A stretch of 64,000 bases of DNA from Neobacillus cucumis (GCF_002860255.1 NZ_PGVE01000037.1:84452-148451), one strand, 5' to 3'; positions 35,051-44,769 are shown, numbered from the stretch's first letter. Made by a program: numbers and translations. The notes: generated from the letters alone by a model not told the origin.

Positions 35051-36283
35051 ATGTCTGTAATTAAAGTGGCAATTCTCGGTTTTGGGACTGTGGGTGAGGG
35101 ATTTTATCGGACCATTCAATCTCATGAAGAAGAATTGAAAGCTGTTTTAGGCAGAAAGGTAGAGGTGGCTGCCGTTCTAATCAGAAATAAGCAGAAGGAA
35201 AGAGATATTAATAAAGAAGTTATTGTTACGACAGACTTTACAGATATTCTAAATCTCCCACAGCTTGATGTAGTTGTTGAAGCCATAGTTGATAAGGATC
35301 CAACCTACTCTTTTTTAAAGAAAGCCATTCAGCGAGGCTGTCATATCATTACAGCAAACAAGGAAATGTTTGCCCACCATGGACAGGAGCTTCTTGAACT
35401 TGCTAAAAAGCATAATGTCTCGGTTGGATATGAAGCAACAGTAGCTGGTGGGATACCAGTAATTCAAACATTGAGACAATTATTAAATGTAAATCGAGTT
35501 CAGCAGGTTCAAGGAATTTTAAATGGAACATCTAACTTTATTTTAACTGAAATGCGGGAGAAGAAGCTTTCATTTGCAGAGGCTTTACGAGCAGCACAAG
35601 AAAACGGCTTTGCGGAGGCAGACCCAACTAATGACGTGGAAGGTTTCGATGCATTCTATAAAGCAATGATTCTTAGCAGACTTGCCTTTGGGGAGGAACC
35701 CAATTGGCATGATGTGGAACGGGCGGGAATAACTTCGATAACAAGTAAACTAATCGACACAGCTGAAAGACTTGGACTAAGATTTAAACATATTGCTATT
35801 ATAAGAAAATCAGGCAATCAACTGACTGCATCTGTTAAACCAGTTCTTGTTGGAAAGGAGCACCCTTTATATCATGTAGAAGGGGTTCAGAATGCAGTAA
35901 ATATTTATTCGGATATCGTTGGACAAATCACACTTCAAGGGCCAGGCGCAGGGATGTTTCCAACAGCAAGTGCAGTTATTGAAGACCTAGTCTACGTATG
36001 TCAAAACCGTCCTGTAACCCAAGGTTTAACACCAACTAAAGAAATAAATGCTGGTTCGCAGGAACTGATTCAGCAGGAAGAAACCTGGCTAATTAGCAGC
36101 CTTTTGAAAAATGTAAATAATTACTCAATTAATATAATAGAACATGTTGAAGAAGGAATGTTCATTGTCAAGGCGGTTAAGGATGAGATTGAAAACCTTT
36201 TTCATCAAAATGGAGAACTGTTATATTATCCAATATTAGGGGATTATGACAGTGAATCTAAATTGGCAAAATTAGCTTTATAA
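35051..36283 (+). CDS. hom: Homoserine dehydrogenase
   Basis: A 410-residue enzyme reducing aspartate semialdehyde to homoserine. The dinucleotide motif is GFGTVGEGF, TANKEMFAHHG is the nucleotide/substrate segment, and ADPTNDVEGFDAFYKAMIL carries the catalytic Asp/Lys region. Residues about 345-410 are where an ACT domain would be expected; the segment is short and I cannot confirm a full ACT fold. SAM-riboswitch control suggests this copy supplies the methionine branch rather than threonine. Confidence 0.93.
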   Translation: MSVIKVAILGFGTVGEGFYRTIQSHEEELKAVLGRKVEVAAVLIRNKQKERDINKEVIVTTDFTDILNLPQLDVVVEAIVDKDPTYSFLKKAIQRGCHIITANKEMFAHHGQELLELAKKHNVSVGYEATVAGGIPVIQTLRQLLNVNRVQQVQGILNGTSNFILTEMREKKLSFAEALRAAQENGFAEADPTNDVEGFDAFYKAMILSRLAFGEEPNWHDVERAGITSITSKLIDTAERLGLRFKHIAIIRKSGNQLTASVKPVLVGKEHPLYHVEGVQNAVNIYSDIVGQITLQGPGAGMFPTASAVIEDLVYVCQNRPVTQGLTPTKEINAGSQELIQQEETWLISSLLKNVNNYSINIIEHVEEGMFIVKAVKDEIENLFHQNGELLYYPILGDYDSESKLAKLAL

Positions 36284-36302
36284 AAACAATATGATCATAA
36301 AC

Positions 36303-36330
36303 AAAAAGAGCCTCCAAGCTCTTTTTTTGT
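36303..36330 (+). terminator. Terminator after hom
   Basis: AAAAAGAGC-ctccaa-GCTCTTTTTTT. Confidence 0.9.
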
Positions 36331-36471
36331 GTCTTATATTCTCTCACCCTTTTATAAAAAGTAAATCGAATCCATTAAAATAGGTAATAGTTTAGTCAGA
36401 TACAAATGGCATTCATATTCTATAAAGATCAAATGGACAAGTTTGACAAAAAGGAAGTGAAGAAATGTACT

Positions 36472-37677
36472 ATGTCAGCCAATACGAATCATGAGATTGA
36501 AGTCAGTATTATTATTCCATCGCAAAATAAGTATCCATTAAACTTATATTCCCTCTACTCACTCGAGTATCAATCCTTTAACCCAAAGAAAATGGAAGTA
36601 ATCTTTATAAATGATGCCTCAACAGATCAAACTGACGAACGACTGAAAAATTACCATCCCCCCTATCATTTTCAATACATTCACAGTACCCAAAAACTAG
36701 GGAGAGCAAGGGTCAGAAATTTAGGTGTCCAATCGGCAAGGGGGAACATTATTATTTTCCTTGATGCGGAAATGATTACGGAGCCTGATTTTGTTGAAAA
36801 TCACTATAATTATCACCTAGATTCTAAAAATGTTATTGTGTCAGGTGCTATGTATTCCAAAGCATTATACTCCTGCATTTTCTCCTCCTTCTCTCAGGAG
36901 CAAATAAACAAGCTCGGTAAACTAGCCAAAAATAATCAACAGTTTTATCAGAGATTGAATAAATGTCAATTCCCGCTTAATAAACCATTCCCCTTGCTTG
37001 ATAAAAAGGACATTGAAACTGGTACATTTAAAGTATTATCGTTTAATGCCTATCCATGGTTCGAGCAGATTACTACTAATTTTAATGAACTAATGGAAGG
37101 ATTCTCGTTCCCATGGATGGCTTTTCTAACTGGGAATCTTTCTATGCGTAAAGAGTTTATTATGGAAGCTGGATTGTTTGATGATGAGTTTTTCCATTAT
37201 GGCTATGAGGATTGGGAATTAGGCTACCGATTATATAAAATGGGTGCAAAGTATTTAATCAGCAATAAGATGGTCACTTACCATCAGGAGCATCCTGTTG
37301 AGGAAAGAAAATGGAAAGAAGCTGTTGGGAACTTCGGTCTTTTTGCTTTAAAGCACCGTGATATTGATGTGCTGATTTTATGTATAGAGCTGGCTAGAAT
37401 GGCAGACCTAGTCACGATGAACAATATTTTAAAAGAGTATAAATCGCTTCTTACATCCAATCCAGACAAATATGAAAGTTTTTCAGACAAATTTATTTAT
37501 ATACTAGAAACCATATTTCTTATGTTAGAAGTGGATATTCGTCATTTTAACCTCTTAGGTGCGGCAGGATTTAGCACACAAGAAAGAAAAGAGTTTCAAA
37601 AAGATATTAAACAAATAAAAAAATTAAAAAAATATCCGAATTTAACAGAATTTCTAAAAAAGGTTTATAAATCATAA
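36472..37677 (+). CDS. Family 2 glycosyltransferase with C-terminal galactosyltransferase-like domain
   Basis: About 401 residues. Residues about 5-120 are a GT-A domain (VSIIIPSQNKYP, then FLDAEMI as the DxD-like metal site), and GYEDWELGYRLYKMG near residue 265 matches the Glyco_transf_7C region. The start is uncertain: ATG 36472 has AGGAAGTGA about 11 nt upstream, while 36406, 36433 and 36457 are in frame and longer. It lies 16 bp from a cgeD-like gene, so a role in spore-surface or polysaccharide glycosylation is inferred. Confidence 0.8.
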   Translation: MSANTNHEIEVSIIIPSQNKYPLNLYSLYSLEYQSFNPKKMEVIFINDASTDQTDERLKNYHPPYHFQYIHSTQKLGRARVRNLGVQSARGNIIIFLDAEMITEPDFVENHYNYHLDSKNVIVSGAMYSKALYSCIFSSFSQEQINKLGKLAKNNQQFYQRLNKCQFPLNKPFPLLDKKDIETGTFKVLSFNAYPWFEQITTNFNELMEGFSFPWMAFLTGNLSMRKEFIMEAGLFDDEFFHYGYEDWELGYRLYKMGAKYLISNKMVTYHQEHPVEERKWKEAVGNFGLFALKHRDIDVLILCIELARMADLVTMNNILKEYKSLLTSNPDKYESFSDKFIYILETIFLMLEVDIRHFNLLGAAGFSTQERKEFQKDIKQIKKLKKYPNLTEFLKKVYKS

Positions 37678-37693
37678 GAGAGGAGTGAAATGA

Positions 37694-38374
37694 GTGGTCT
37701 CTATTATTACTTGTACAATAAGAGAGGATTGCATGGATAATGTTTTTAAGAATTACCAGCAGCAAACCTGGAAGGAAAAAGAATTAATTGTTATTTTGAA
37801 TAAAGATTCTATGGATATTGATCGTTGGATTAATAAGGCAAAAGGATACCCAAATGTTCGAGTTTATCAATTGCATGAAAAGGCAGCTTTAGGAGATTGT
37901 TTGAATTTTGGAGTTTTGAAATCTAACTATGATATTATAGCTAAATTTGACGATGATGATTATTATGGACCTAATTACATTACAAATGCAATGTCTATTT
38001 TTGAAGACAAAAATATATCGATAATCGGTAAAAGCTCTATTTTTATTTACTTTAAGAATAAAAATGCATTGATTCATGTCCAGGGAACTGAAAATGGTAT
38101 ATCTGATACGGTAGCCGGTGCAACCTTGATATTTAGAAAAAATGTGTTTTATTTTGTGCGATTTGAAAAAGTAAATCGTGCTGAGGATTACTTTTTTATT
38201 GATTATTGCAAAAAAGAAGGATTTAATGTTTATTCAAGTGATCGCTATGATTTTACTGTTATACGGCAAAACTCCGAAAATCATACATGGAAGATATCAG
38301 ATGAGGATTTGATGGGATGGGGAGACCTGGTTGGTTATACGGAAGATTTTCAATCCATAGTATCAAAAAAATGA
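37694..38374 (+). CDS. CgeD-like glycosyltransferase (family 2)
   Basis: A 226-residue GT-A protein. The opening VSIITCTIREDCMDNVFKN, LGDCLNFG, the metal-binding FDDDDYYGPNYI (residues about 85-96) and AEDYFFIDYCKKEGF match my memory of the N-terminal half of CgeD, which is involved in spore crust formation. B. subtilis CgeD is about 426 residues, so this is a single-domain version. GTG start with AGAGGAG upstream. It probably acts with the preceding glycosyltransferase. Confidence 0.8.
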   Translation: MVSIITCTIREDCMDNVFKNYQQQTWKEKELIVILNKDSMDIDRWINKAKGYPNVRVYQLHEKAALGDCLNFGVLKSNYDIIAKFDDDDYYGPNYITNAMSIFEDKNISIIGKSSIFIYFKNKNALIHVQGTENGISDTVAGATLIFRKNVFYFVRFEKVNRAEDYFFIDYCKKEGFNVYSSDRYDFTVIRQNSENHTWKISDEDLMGWGDLVGYTEDFQSIVSKK

Positions 38375-38382
38375 TTTAATAT

Positions 38383-38412
38383 AAGAAGCAGGGTACCCCC
38401 TGCTTCTTATTA
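38383..38412. terminator. Bidirectional terminator between cgeD-like gene and yfhD
   Basis: AAGAAGCAGGG-tac-CCCCTGCTTCTT followed by ATTATTT, and A/T-rich on the other side. Confidence 0.85.
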
Positions 38413-38424
38413 TTTAAATCAAAA

Positions 38425-38607
38425 TTATTTTCTATTTCGATTTTTTACACGCTGGTTTGCAGCATTGGCACGTGCTTGAGCCTCAAGGTCTGCCTGATCA
38501 GCTAGTTCAGCTGAATACTCAACATCTTGCCCATCTGTTTTTAAATTTTTAGGAACTTGTGGAAGTGACGCTTTATTATTGCTCTTTTGTCCGTGTGTTC
38601 GGCCCAT
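38425..38607 (-). CDS. yfhD: YfhD-family small protein
   Basis: A 60-residue hydrophilic protein. The core LPQVPKNLKTDGQDVEYSAE, followed by LADQADLEAQARANAANQR, is characteristic of YfhD of Bacillus; many such small proteins are spore-associated, but its function is unknown. AAAGGGG precedes the ATG. It lies beside yfhE, as in B. subtilis. Confidence 0.85.
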   Translation of the reverse strand: MGRTHGQKSNNKASLPQVPKNLKTDGQDVEYSAELADQADLEAQARANAANQRVKNRNRK

Positions 38608-38724
38608 GAAAAAAAACCCCTTTCAAATTTAACTTATAAGAGCTGTAATTGCTCTCAATGTTAGTTTTTACAGTCTGAAAGGAGTCCATTAATGGAAAAT
38701 TTTAAAACAAAGCACTGTATGTTT

Positions 38725-38862
38725 TTAAATACGAGTCTTTTTGTCTGTAAAACCAGCCGCACGGTCAGCCATCTTAAAATCACGCTGATAGCGAACCTCT
38801 TGCATGCTTGTTAAAGAGTATTTTCCTCCGCCTCTGCTGTCCTTCTTCTTCTTTTCACCCAT
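38725..38862 (-). CDS. yfhE: YfhE-family small protein
   Basis: A 45-residue, very basic protein (ATG complement at 38860-38862) too short for ordinary ORF cut-offs. The translated sequence begins MGEKKKKDSRGGGKYSLTSM and continues QEVRYQRDFKMADRAAGFTD, a pattern I recognise as YfhE of Bacillus. AAGGGATGA lies upstream. Function unknown; gene order with yfhD supports it. Confidence 0.85.
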   Translation of the reverse strand: MGEKKKKDSRGGGKYSLTSMQEVRYQRDFKMADRAAGFTDKKTRI

Positions 38863-39031
38863 TTAGCTCATCCCTTTCAACATTTTTTTAGTTAAAACTT
38901 ATAAACCATTGTGGTAAACAAATATGTACTTATTTCCATTTTTACCTTTTCCAAAAAAATGATACGGTTTTTTGCAATATATTTTAAAAAAAGATTCATC
39001 CGTATGGTAAAGTAATTTTGAGGTGAAGGAT

Positions 39032-39850
39032 ATGGCCATTATTACAAAAATCACCACGCAGCAGAAGAACCAAGACCGTTTTAATATTTTTATGGATTAT
39101 GGCAAGGGTAAAGGTGAGGAATTTGCATTTAGTGTCGATAGTGATGTTTTAATCAAATTTCAATTGAAAAAGGGAATGGTGCTTGATGACTTTTCCTTCT
39201 TAGAAATTCAATACCAAGATGACATCCGCAAGGCTTACAATTTGGCTGTGAATTATCTTTCTAGAAGAATGAGGTCAGAAAAAGAGATTGAAGATTACCT
39301 TGCCCAAAAAGAAGTGGACGAGCCTATTATTAAAGAGGTTATTTATAAATTAACGGAGCAGAGATATATCAATAATCAGGAATATGCCTTAGCTTTTGTA
39401 AGGACCCAGGCAAATACGACAGATAAGGGACCAAATGTTATAAAAATGGAATTAAAAGAAAAAGGAATTCCAGATGGGATTTTGCTTGAGGCCATGGATG
39501 AATTTATGTTAGAGCAGCAAATTGAAAAGGCAGAGAAAATAGCGGAAAAATTTTATCAGAAAAATTCGAAGGAATCTTCAAAGATCAAAAAACAAAAGCT
39601 TGAGCAATTACTCCAAAGAAAAGGATACACCTATGAAGTCATTAACATTGCGGTGAATGAATCAGATGTACCAAAACAAGATGATAAAGAAATGGAAGCT
39701 GTTAGATTTCAAGGCGAGAAAGCCCATAGAAAGTTCGCACAGCTCGAAGGATATGAGTATCAGCAAAAGATGAAGCAGGCGTTGTACCGTAAAGGTTTTA
39801 GTATGGATTTAATTGAGCGCTATTTGGCGGAGAAAGAGGAGAATACGTGA
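39032..39850 (+). CDS. recX: Recombination regulatory protein RecX
   Basis: A 272-residue RecX, longer than the about 150-residue proteobacterial form and normal for Bacillus. Repeated three-helix units are visible (AYNLAVNYLSRRMRSEKEIE near 70, EQRYINNQEYALAF near 115, and the KMKQALYRKGFSMDLIERYL end). It modulates RecA filaments. ATG 39032 gives the expected MAIITKITTQ start; GTG 39023 is three codons earlier. Confidence 0.93.
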   Translation: MAIITKITTQQKNQDRFNIFMDYGKGKGEEFAFSVDSDVLIKFQLKKGMVLDDFSFLEIQYQDDIRKAYNLAVNYLSRRMRSEKEIEDYLAQKEVDEPIIKEVIYKLTEQRYINNQEYALAFVRTQANTTDKGPNVIKMELKEKGIPDGILLEAMDEFMLEQQIEKAEKIAEKFYQKNSKESSKIKKQKLEQLLQRKGYTYEVINIAVNESDVPKQDDKEMEAVRFQGEKAHRKFAQLEGYEYQQKMKQALYRKGFSMDLIERYLAEKEENT

Positions 39851-39951
39851 CAGCGTGCTTGTGGAAGTTTATAGATTGGTAAGATAAACCTATAATGTCA
39901 CTTTCAACTGATATAAGCTTTTTAAAAATCATAATAGGAGAGTGAAGGGAA

Positions 39952-40278
39952 ATGTATCAACAAGAGAGACGTTACAGTGAGATGACTGAACATGAATTAA
40001 GACAGGAAATCGCGGATCTTAAAGAAAAAGCGAGGAAAGCGGAACAAATGGGAATGGTGAACGAATTCGCTGTCCTGGAAAGAAAAGTGCAAATGGCCAG
40101 AGCCTATTTACTTAATCCTGATTCGTTTAAGCCTGGTGATATTTATCAAATTGAAGGGGACCCTGGCCAATATTTTAAAATTGACTATATGAACGGTGTT
40201 TTTGCCTGGGGCTACCGTTTAAAAGGTGATGGGAAAGAGGAAGCACTGCCTATCTCAGTATTAACGCCTTTAAAGTAA
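39952..40278 (+). CDS. yfhH: YfhH family protein (DUF1811)
   Basis: A 108-residue protein. An N-terminal helical segment (RYSEMTEHELRQEIADLKEK) is followed by a small beta domain (KPGDIYQIEGDPGQYFKIDY) resembling an SH3-like barrel. It follows recX as in B. subtilis. Function unknown. Ribosome site GGAGAGTGAAGGG. Confidence 0.9.
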   Translation: MYQQERRYSEMTEHELRQEIADLKEKARKAEQMGMVNEFAVLERKVQMARAYLLNPDSFKPGDIYQIEGDPGQYFKIDYMNGVFAWGYRLKGDGKEEALPISVLTPLK

Positions 40279-40294
40279 TGGATAAGCGAAAGCT

Positions 40295-40327
40295 AAAAGA
40301 CAAACCAGAGGAAACCTCTGGCTTGTC
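40295..40327 (-). terminator. Terminator of sspK
   Basis: GACAAACCAGAG pairs with CTCTGGCTTGTC with one mismatch. The T-run follows the stem on the minus strand, so it mainly ends sspK; on the plus strand the hairpin lacks a U-tract. Confidence 0.7.
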
Positions 40328-40367
40328 AGGTAAACTTTAAGCATTGTCAAGGGCTAAAGCTGCGATA

Positions 40368-40547
40368 CTATTTCCAAACAGCTTGTGGGGATTCGTCATC
40401 ACGTTCTCCTGAAGCCCGCATACGTTCTTGTGGGTGAGTATTGATGCTGCCATCCGCTCTTGTGGAAGCAAATTCTGCTTTTGCCCGCGGTTCACCCTCA
40501 AGTTTGTTATTATTTTGGTTTGGAAAATTCGTCGCTTTATTTCTCAT
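40368..40547 (-). CDS. sspK: Small acid-soluble spore protein K
   Basis: A 59-residue protein with the SspK opening [20 protein letters not shown] and the conserved [14 protein letters not shown]. It is longer than the about 50-residue B. subtilis form by a C-terminal [10 protein letters not shown] tail. The start at 40547 has ATGGAGGTAC upstream. On the minus strand, CATACTA (complement of 40618-40624) is a fitting -10 for a sigma-F/sigma-G forespore promoter. Confidence 0.9.
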   Translation of the reverse strand: MRNKATNFPNQNNNKLEGEPRAKAEFASTRADGSINTHPQERMRASGERDDESPQAVWK

Positions 40548-40675
40548 GCTGTACCTCCATATAGGGAATGAGAAAAACGTGAAAAGCACCATTTACTACG
40601 TGCCAACCACGTACTATTAGTATGGCTAATTGATTGAAGGTTATGTTATAAGAAAATGGTTTTGGGGGGTTGTTT

Positions 40676-40927
40676 ATGAAGGAATACCATGACAGATTAA
40701 TTAAGATGTTAATGGAGAAAAACGGACAGTTGAGCTATGAACAGGCTCGAACTTGGGTCGAATTACTATGGGATGATTTTGAAACGACGTATGCAAAAGC
40801 AGGCTGGGAATATAAGGGCAGTGAAATGGCAGAGCAGATTGTTACACAGTGGATTTCCAATTATGGTGACAAGCTTCATGAGTTTGTCGCAACAAACCCA
40901 AAATATAAAAAGTTTTTGACTCAATAA
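40676..40927 (+). CDS. yfhJ: YfhJ family protein (WVELL domain)
   Basis: An 83-residue protein with the diagnostic WVELLWDDFE segment near residue 25, then YKGSEMAEQIVTQWI. It is helical and soluble. It stands divergent from sspK as in B. subtilis. ATG 40676, preceded by a run of G, is preferred to the TTG two codons upstream. Function unknown. Confidence 0.9.
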   Translation: MKEYHDRLIKMLMEKNGQLSYEQARTWVELLWDDFETTYAKAGWEYKGSEMAEQIVTQWISNYGDKLHEFVATNPKYKKFLTQ

Positions 40928-40931
40928 TGAA

Positions 40932-40960
40932 AAGAAGGGCTCATGAAAGCCCTTCTTAAC
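40932..40960. terminator. Bidirectional terminator between yfhJ and yfhP
   Basis: AAGAAGGGCT-catga-AAGCCCTTCTT with T-rich flanks on both strands; the hairpin overlaps the yfhP stop codon. Confidence 0.85.
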
Positions 40961-41936
40961 TTGGAATAATACTTAATTTCTTTCGTAACTTCTTCTCGCT
41001 AAACACCCATCCAGTATATGAGCTGATTGGCTTTAAATCGCAATCTAATTGAACAACAGCGACAAACGGGTAGTGACCATTACTTCTATACCGTAAATCA
41101 ATAAAGCGAACTTCATAAAAATCATTATATTCATCAACTTCCCATCGATAGACGGGGGAAAATGACAAAAATGCTGAAAGATTTGTATCCTTTTTAGCTG
41201 CTTCAATTACAGGTGTATTAGGAACTGGGATACGAATAAATTGGTCAAGTATCTGCACTTCATTATTTACAGCTCTCCCTACAAAAAAATGCTCTTTGTT
41301 CATTGCAGCAATCCTCCATTGATGAAACCTCATGGTTGGCGCAATAATGACTTCCGTAGCATCAGGGATTATTTTTTTTACTTCGCACAAAACTTTATTC
41401 TTAGCCATATACCTTCTAAGGTAATATGCAATAATGACAGCATACATTATTAAAAAGGTAACTCCCGGTTTTGCTCCAAATATCCAGAGAAAGATCCCGA
41501 TAATATGAATTGCGAAAATGATGGGATCAAATGTATTAATTACACCAAGCGCTACCCATTTAGAGGAAAAAGGTCTAAGTGCTTGCGTCCCATAGGCATT
41601 AAAAATATCAACAAATACATGTATGAATACAGCAGCAAAAGTCCAAGCCCATAAATGTAATAAGTTTGCACCGGTAAAAAACGGATAGACCACCGCAATA
41701 ATTAGCAAAGGCCATAAAATAACTGCCGGTATAGAATGTGTGACTCCACGATGATTTCGAATATAAATTGCATTGTTTCTAAGTTTTAATACAGTGTCAA
41801 TATCTGGTATTTGGGAGCCTGCAATTGTGCCGATTAACACACTTGTTGCGGTTGCATGACTGCCAGCGACTACTGGATCAAGTGTTGCAAGACCTCCCAA
41901 AGCTATACCCATTACCACGTGAGTTCCAGTATCCAA
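40956..41936 (-). CDS. yfhP: YfhP, membrane-bound metal-dependent hydrolase family
   Basis: A 326-residue YdjM/LexA-binding-type (DUF457) protein. The N terminus has DTGTHVVMG with the metal-site His, and the next His/Asp ligands in NHRGVTHSIPAV and the VFVDIFNAYGT segment. About four to five membrane helices span residues 1-180, then a soluble C-terminal domain. TTG start with GGGAGGAAT upstream. In B. subtilis it lies between sspK and mutY, as here. Confidence 0.9.
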   Translation of the reverse strand: MDTGTHVVMGIALGGLATLDPVVAGSHATATSVLIGTIAGSQIPDIDTVLKLRNNAIYIRNHRGVTHSIPAVILWPLLIIAVVYPFFTGANLLHLWAWTFAAVFIHVFVDIFNAYGTQALRPFSSKWVALGVINTFDPIIFAIHIIGIFLWIFGAKPGVTFLIMYAVIIAYYLRRYMAKNKVLCEVKKIIPDATEVIIAPTMRFHQWRIAAMNKEHFFVGRAVNNEVQILDQFIRIPVPNTPVIEAAKKDTNLSAFLSFSPVYRWEVDEYNDFYEVRFIDLRYRSNGHYPFVAVVQLDCDLKPISSYTGWVFSEKKLRKKLSIIPS

Positions 41937-42012
41937 AAGGATATTCCTCCCTTAGTATATTCTTGTCAAAAAAGCGATTTTAGCTTATCGTAAATGAATG
42001 GACTTTTAAGAT

Positions 42013-42070
42013 TTGTCCAGTCAAGTTCCCAGGTTTAGTAACTAGCTAAACGGGAATTTTCGCTTTTCTT
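42013..42070 (+). repeat. Possible diverged copy of repeat family 1
   Basis: TTTGTCCAG at the left and CGCTTTTCTT at the right match the ends of the family 1 repeat. Between them is a hairpin, TTCCCAGGTTTAG...CTAAACGGGAA. It lies 50 bp upstream of mutY, in the same orientation as the other copies. The interior is not similar, so homology is uncertain. Confidence 0.45.
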
Positions 42071-42120
42071 ATTATTTTCCCTTTTTTTGAGATGTTTAAC
42101 AATCTGGAGGATCAAAAGTT

Positions 42121-43221
42121 ATGATTATTGAACATGAAAATTCTGAAAAAATCAATATAAATGCCTTTCAAGATGATTTAATTTCCTGGTTTAAAGCAGA
42201 ACAGCGTGATCTGCCATGGCGGAAGGATCAGGACCCCTATAAAGTATGGGTGTCAGAAATTATGCTCCAGCAGACAAGGGTGGATACAGTTATTCCTTAT
42301 TTTAATCGATTTATTGAATGGTTTCCGACCATTGATGATTTGGCAAATGCTGATGAAGATAAAGTGTTAAAAGCATGGGAGGGCCTAGGTTATTATTCCA
42401 GGGTACGTAATCTTCAATTCGCAGTAAAGGAAGTAAGAGAGAAATATAACGGAGAAGTGCCAAATACACCGAAGGAAATCGCTGAACTAAAGGGAGTAGG
42501 ACCATATACAGCTGGAGCGATTTTAAGTATTGCCTATGGTCTCCCAGAGCCTGCTGTGGACGGAAATGTAATGAGAGTATTATCACGAATTCTTTTGATT
42601 TGGGAGGATATAGCAAAAACCTCCTCAAGAAAAACTTTTGAACAGGCAGTTCGTGATTTAATTTCTCATGAGGATCCTTCCTCTTTTAACCAGGCCTTAA
42701 TGGAGCTTGGTGCATTAATTTGTACTCCAACATCGCCTTCTTGCTTATTATGTCCCGTTCGGGAGCACTGTCAGGCCTTTTTCGAAGGGGTACACGAAGA
42801 ACTTCCTGTTAAAACGAAAAAAAAGAAAACACGAGATGTGCAACTTGCCGCTACTGTCCTCACTAACTCAGCAGGTAAACTGCTTATTCATAAACGCCCT
42901 TCTAATGGCTTGCTTGCAAATTTGTGGGAATTCCCAAATGTTGAAATTTACCACAATTTACAAAATGAGCGGGAAGAGGTAGCAAACTTATTTTCTCAAG
43001 AGTTACATTTAAATACACAGCTTGATCGAATTATCGGCCAAATAGAACACGTTTTCTCCCATTTGGTTTGGAATATCAAAGTCTATATTGGGACACTTTC
43101 TGATGATTTTCAGGAAAGTGAAGATTGGAAGCTTGTCTCCTTTAAAGAAATTGAGGATTTTGCCTTTCCTGTCTCTTATCAAAAAATGTTCCAAATGTAT
43201 AAAAATTTCTTAGAGGAATAA
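42121..43221 (+). CDS. mutY: A/G-specific adenine glycosylase
   Basis: A 366-residue DNA repair enzyme removing A mispaired with 8-oxoG. The catalytic Glu is in [13 protein letters not shown], the helix-hairpin-helix in [12 protein letters not shown], and the catalytic Asp147 in PAVDGNV. The [4Fe-4S] ligands are C-x6-C-x2-C-x5-C in [17 protein letters not shown]. The C-terminal NUDIX-like domain (about 235-360) recognises 8-oxoG. Confidence 0.95.
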   Translation: MIIEHENSEKININAFQDDLISWFKAEQRDLPWRKDQDPYKVWVSEIMLQQTRVDTVIPYFNRFIEWFPTIDDLANADEDKVLKAWEGLGYYSRVRNLQFAVKEVREKYNGEVPNTPKEIAELKGVGPYTAGAILSIAYGLPEPAVDGNVMRVLSRILLIWEDIAKTSSRKTFEQAVRDLISHEDPSSFNQALMELGALICTPTSPSCLLCPVREHCQAFFEGVHEELPVKTKKKKTRDVQLAATVLTNSAGKLLIHKRPSNGLLANLWEFPNVEIYHNLQNEREEVANLFSQELHLNTQLDRIIGQIEHVFSHLVWNIKVYIGTLSDDFQESEDWKLVSFKEIEDFAFPVSYQKMFQMYKNFLEE

Positions 43222-43254
43222 ACGCGTTAGTTTAGCGTTTATTCCTCGTTTTAT
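43213..43254. terminator. Bidirectional terminator between mutY and yfhS
   Basis: A perfect 13-bp stem, GAGGAATAAACGC/GCGTTTATTCCTC, starts inside the mutY stop region and is followed by GTTTTAT. Confidence 0.85.
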
Positions 43255-43260
43255 ATCCTA

Positions 43261-43485
43261 TTAGTCATAAACTGTTTTGGTTCCATGGGTATAGTCTGCT
43301 TCTTGGCGTTTCATCCCGCCGCGGTGTTCGATTTCCTCAATAATCTCTCGATGAATCGTTTGTCCCTCACTATTTAAATATGGGGCAATCTGTTGGAAGG
43401 AATGGTGAAAAAAGGCTAATTCACTATCCTTCCAATCTGTTTTCAACATCATTGAAAGCTCAGTCATATCCCGACCTATATACAT
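43261..43485 (-). CDS. yfhS: YfhS family small protein
   Basis: A 74-residue protein beginning MYIGRDMTELSMM and containing FHHSFQQIAPYLNSEGQ and the C-terminal DYTHGTKTVYD. These match my recollection of YfhS, which in B. subtilis lies next to mutY and fabL. A sporulation link has been proposed for YfhS; nothing here shows the mechanism. Ribosome site GGGAGA. Confidence 0.82.
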   Translation of the reverse strand: MYIGRDMTELSMMLKTDWKDSELAFFHHSFQQIAPYLNSEGQTIHREIIEEIEHRGGMKRQEADYTHGTKTVYD

Positions 43486-43620
43486 TTACCTAATCTCCCT
43501 TCCACTGTATTTGATTTTAGTGTTTTATATTAATTGTCTTCTATTCATGGAAAAGATAAAATGAATAGAAAAGTAAAGCGTTTTTCGATTAAATCTGAAA
43601 CAAATACATAAAAGGGGTAA

Positions 43621-44376
<756 letters not shown>

Positions 44377-44401
44377 AAAATATTTTCAAATAATTTTTTT
44401 G

Positions 44402-44440
44402 GGATATTCTCCACGAAGCCGGGACATATTAATTTCGTGG
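44402..44440 (+). promoter_or_regulatory. Forespore (sigma-F/sigma-G) type promoter of sspE inside an inverted repeat
   Basis: GGATA (44402-44406) and CATATTA (44425-44431) are 18 bp apart, matching forespore promoters. The -10 lies inside an inverted repeat, CCACGAA...TTCGTGG (44411-44440). Confidence 0.65.
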
Positions 44441-44451
44441 AGGTGATATCA

Positions 44452-44769
44452 ATGGCAAACTTCAATCAACAGCCAAACAAAACTTCAGCTGGAACTAACA
44501 TCCAAGAAGTAAGACAGCAAAACGCTCAATCAGCTGGTGCAGGTGCTGCAGGTTCTTTTGGAACTGAATTTGCAAGCGAAACTAATGCTGCAGAAGTAAG
44601 ACAGCAAAATGCTCAATCAGCAAGTGCGGGTGCTGCTGGTTCTGCAGGTGCTGCAGGTTCTTTTGGAACTGAATTCGCTAGCGAAACTAATGCTCAAGAA
44701 GTAAGACAGCAAAACCAACAATCTCAAGCTCGTAAGAATCAAGGCAGCGGTCAATTCGGCCAAAGCTAA
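44452..44769 (+). CDS. sspE: Gamma-type small acid-soluble spore protein
   Basis: A 105-residue Gln/Ala/Asn-rich spore protein serving as an amino acid store degraded by the Gpr protease at germination. Two near-identical internal repeats contain GSFGTEFASETN flanked by EVRQQNAQSA; the second has an extra AGAAGS insertion, and a third EVRQQN starts the C-terminal tail. The conserved FGTEFASETN is the protease recognition site. ATG 44452 follows GTGGAGGTGAT. Confidence 0.95.
   Translation: MANFNQQPNKTSAGTNIQEVRQQNAQSAGAGAAGSFGTEFASETNAAEVRQQNAQSASAGAAGSAGAAGSFGTEFASETNAQEVRQQNQQSQARKNQGSGQFGQS

Noticed and set aside
40737..40919. 60-codon ORF overlapping yfhJ in another frame
   Set aside because: The YfhJ frame carries the WVELL signature and ribosome site; the overlapping frame has neither.
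44452..44769. Direct repeats as a CRISPR-like array
   Set aside because: The repeats are in-frame internal duplications of the sspE coding sequence with no unique spacers.
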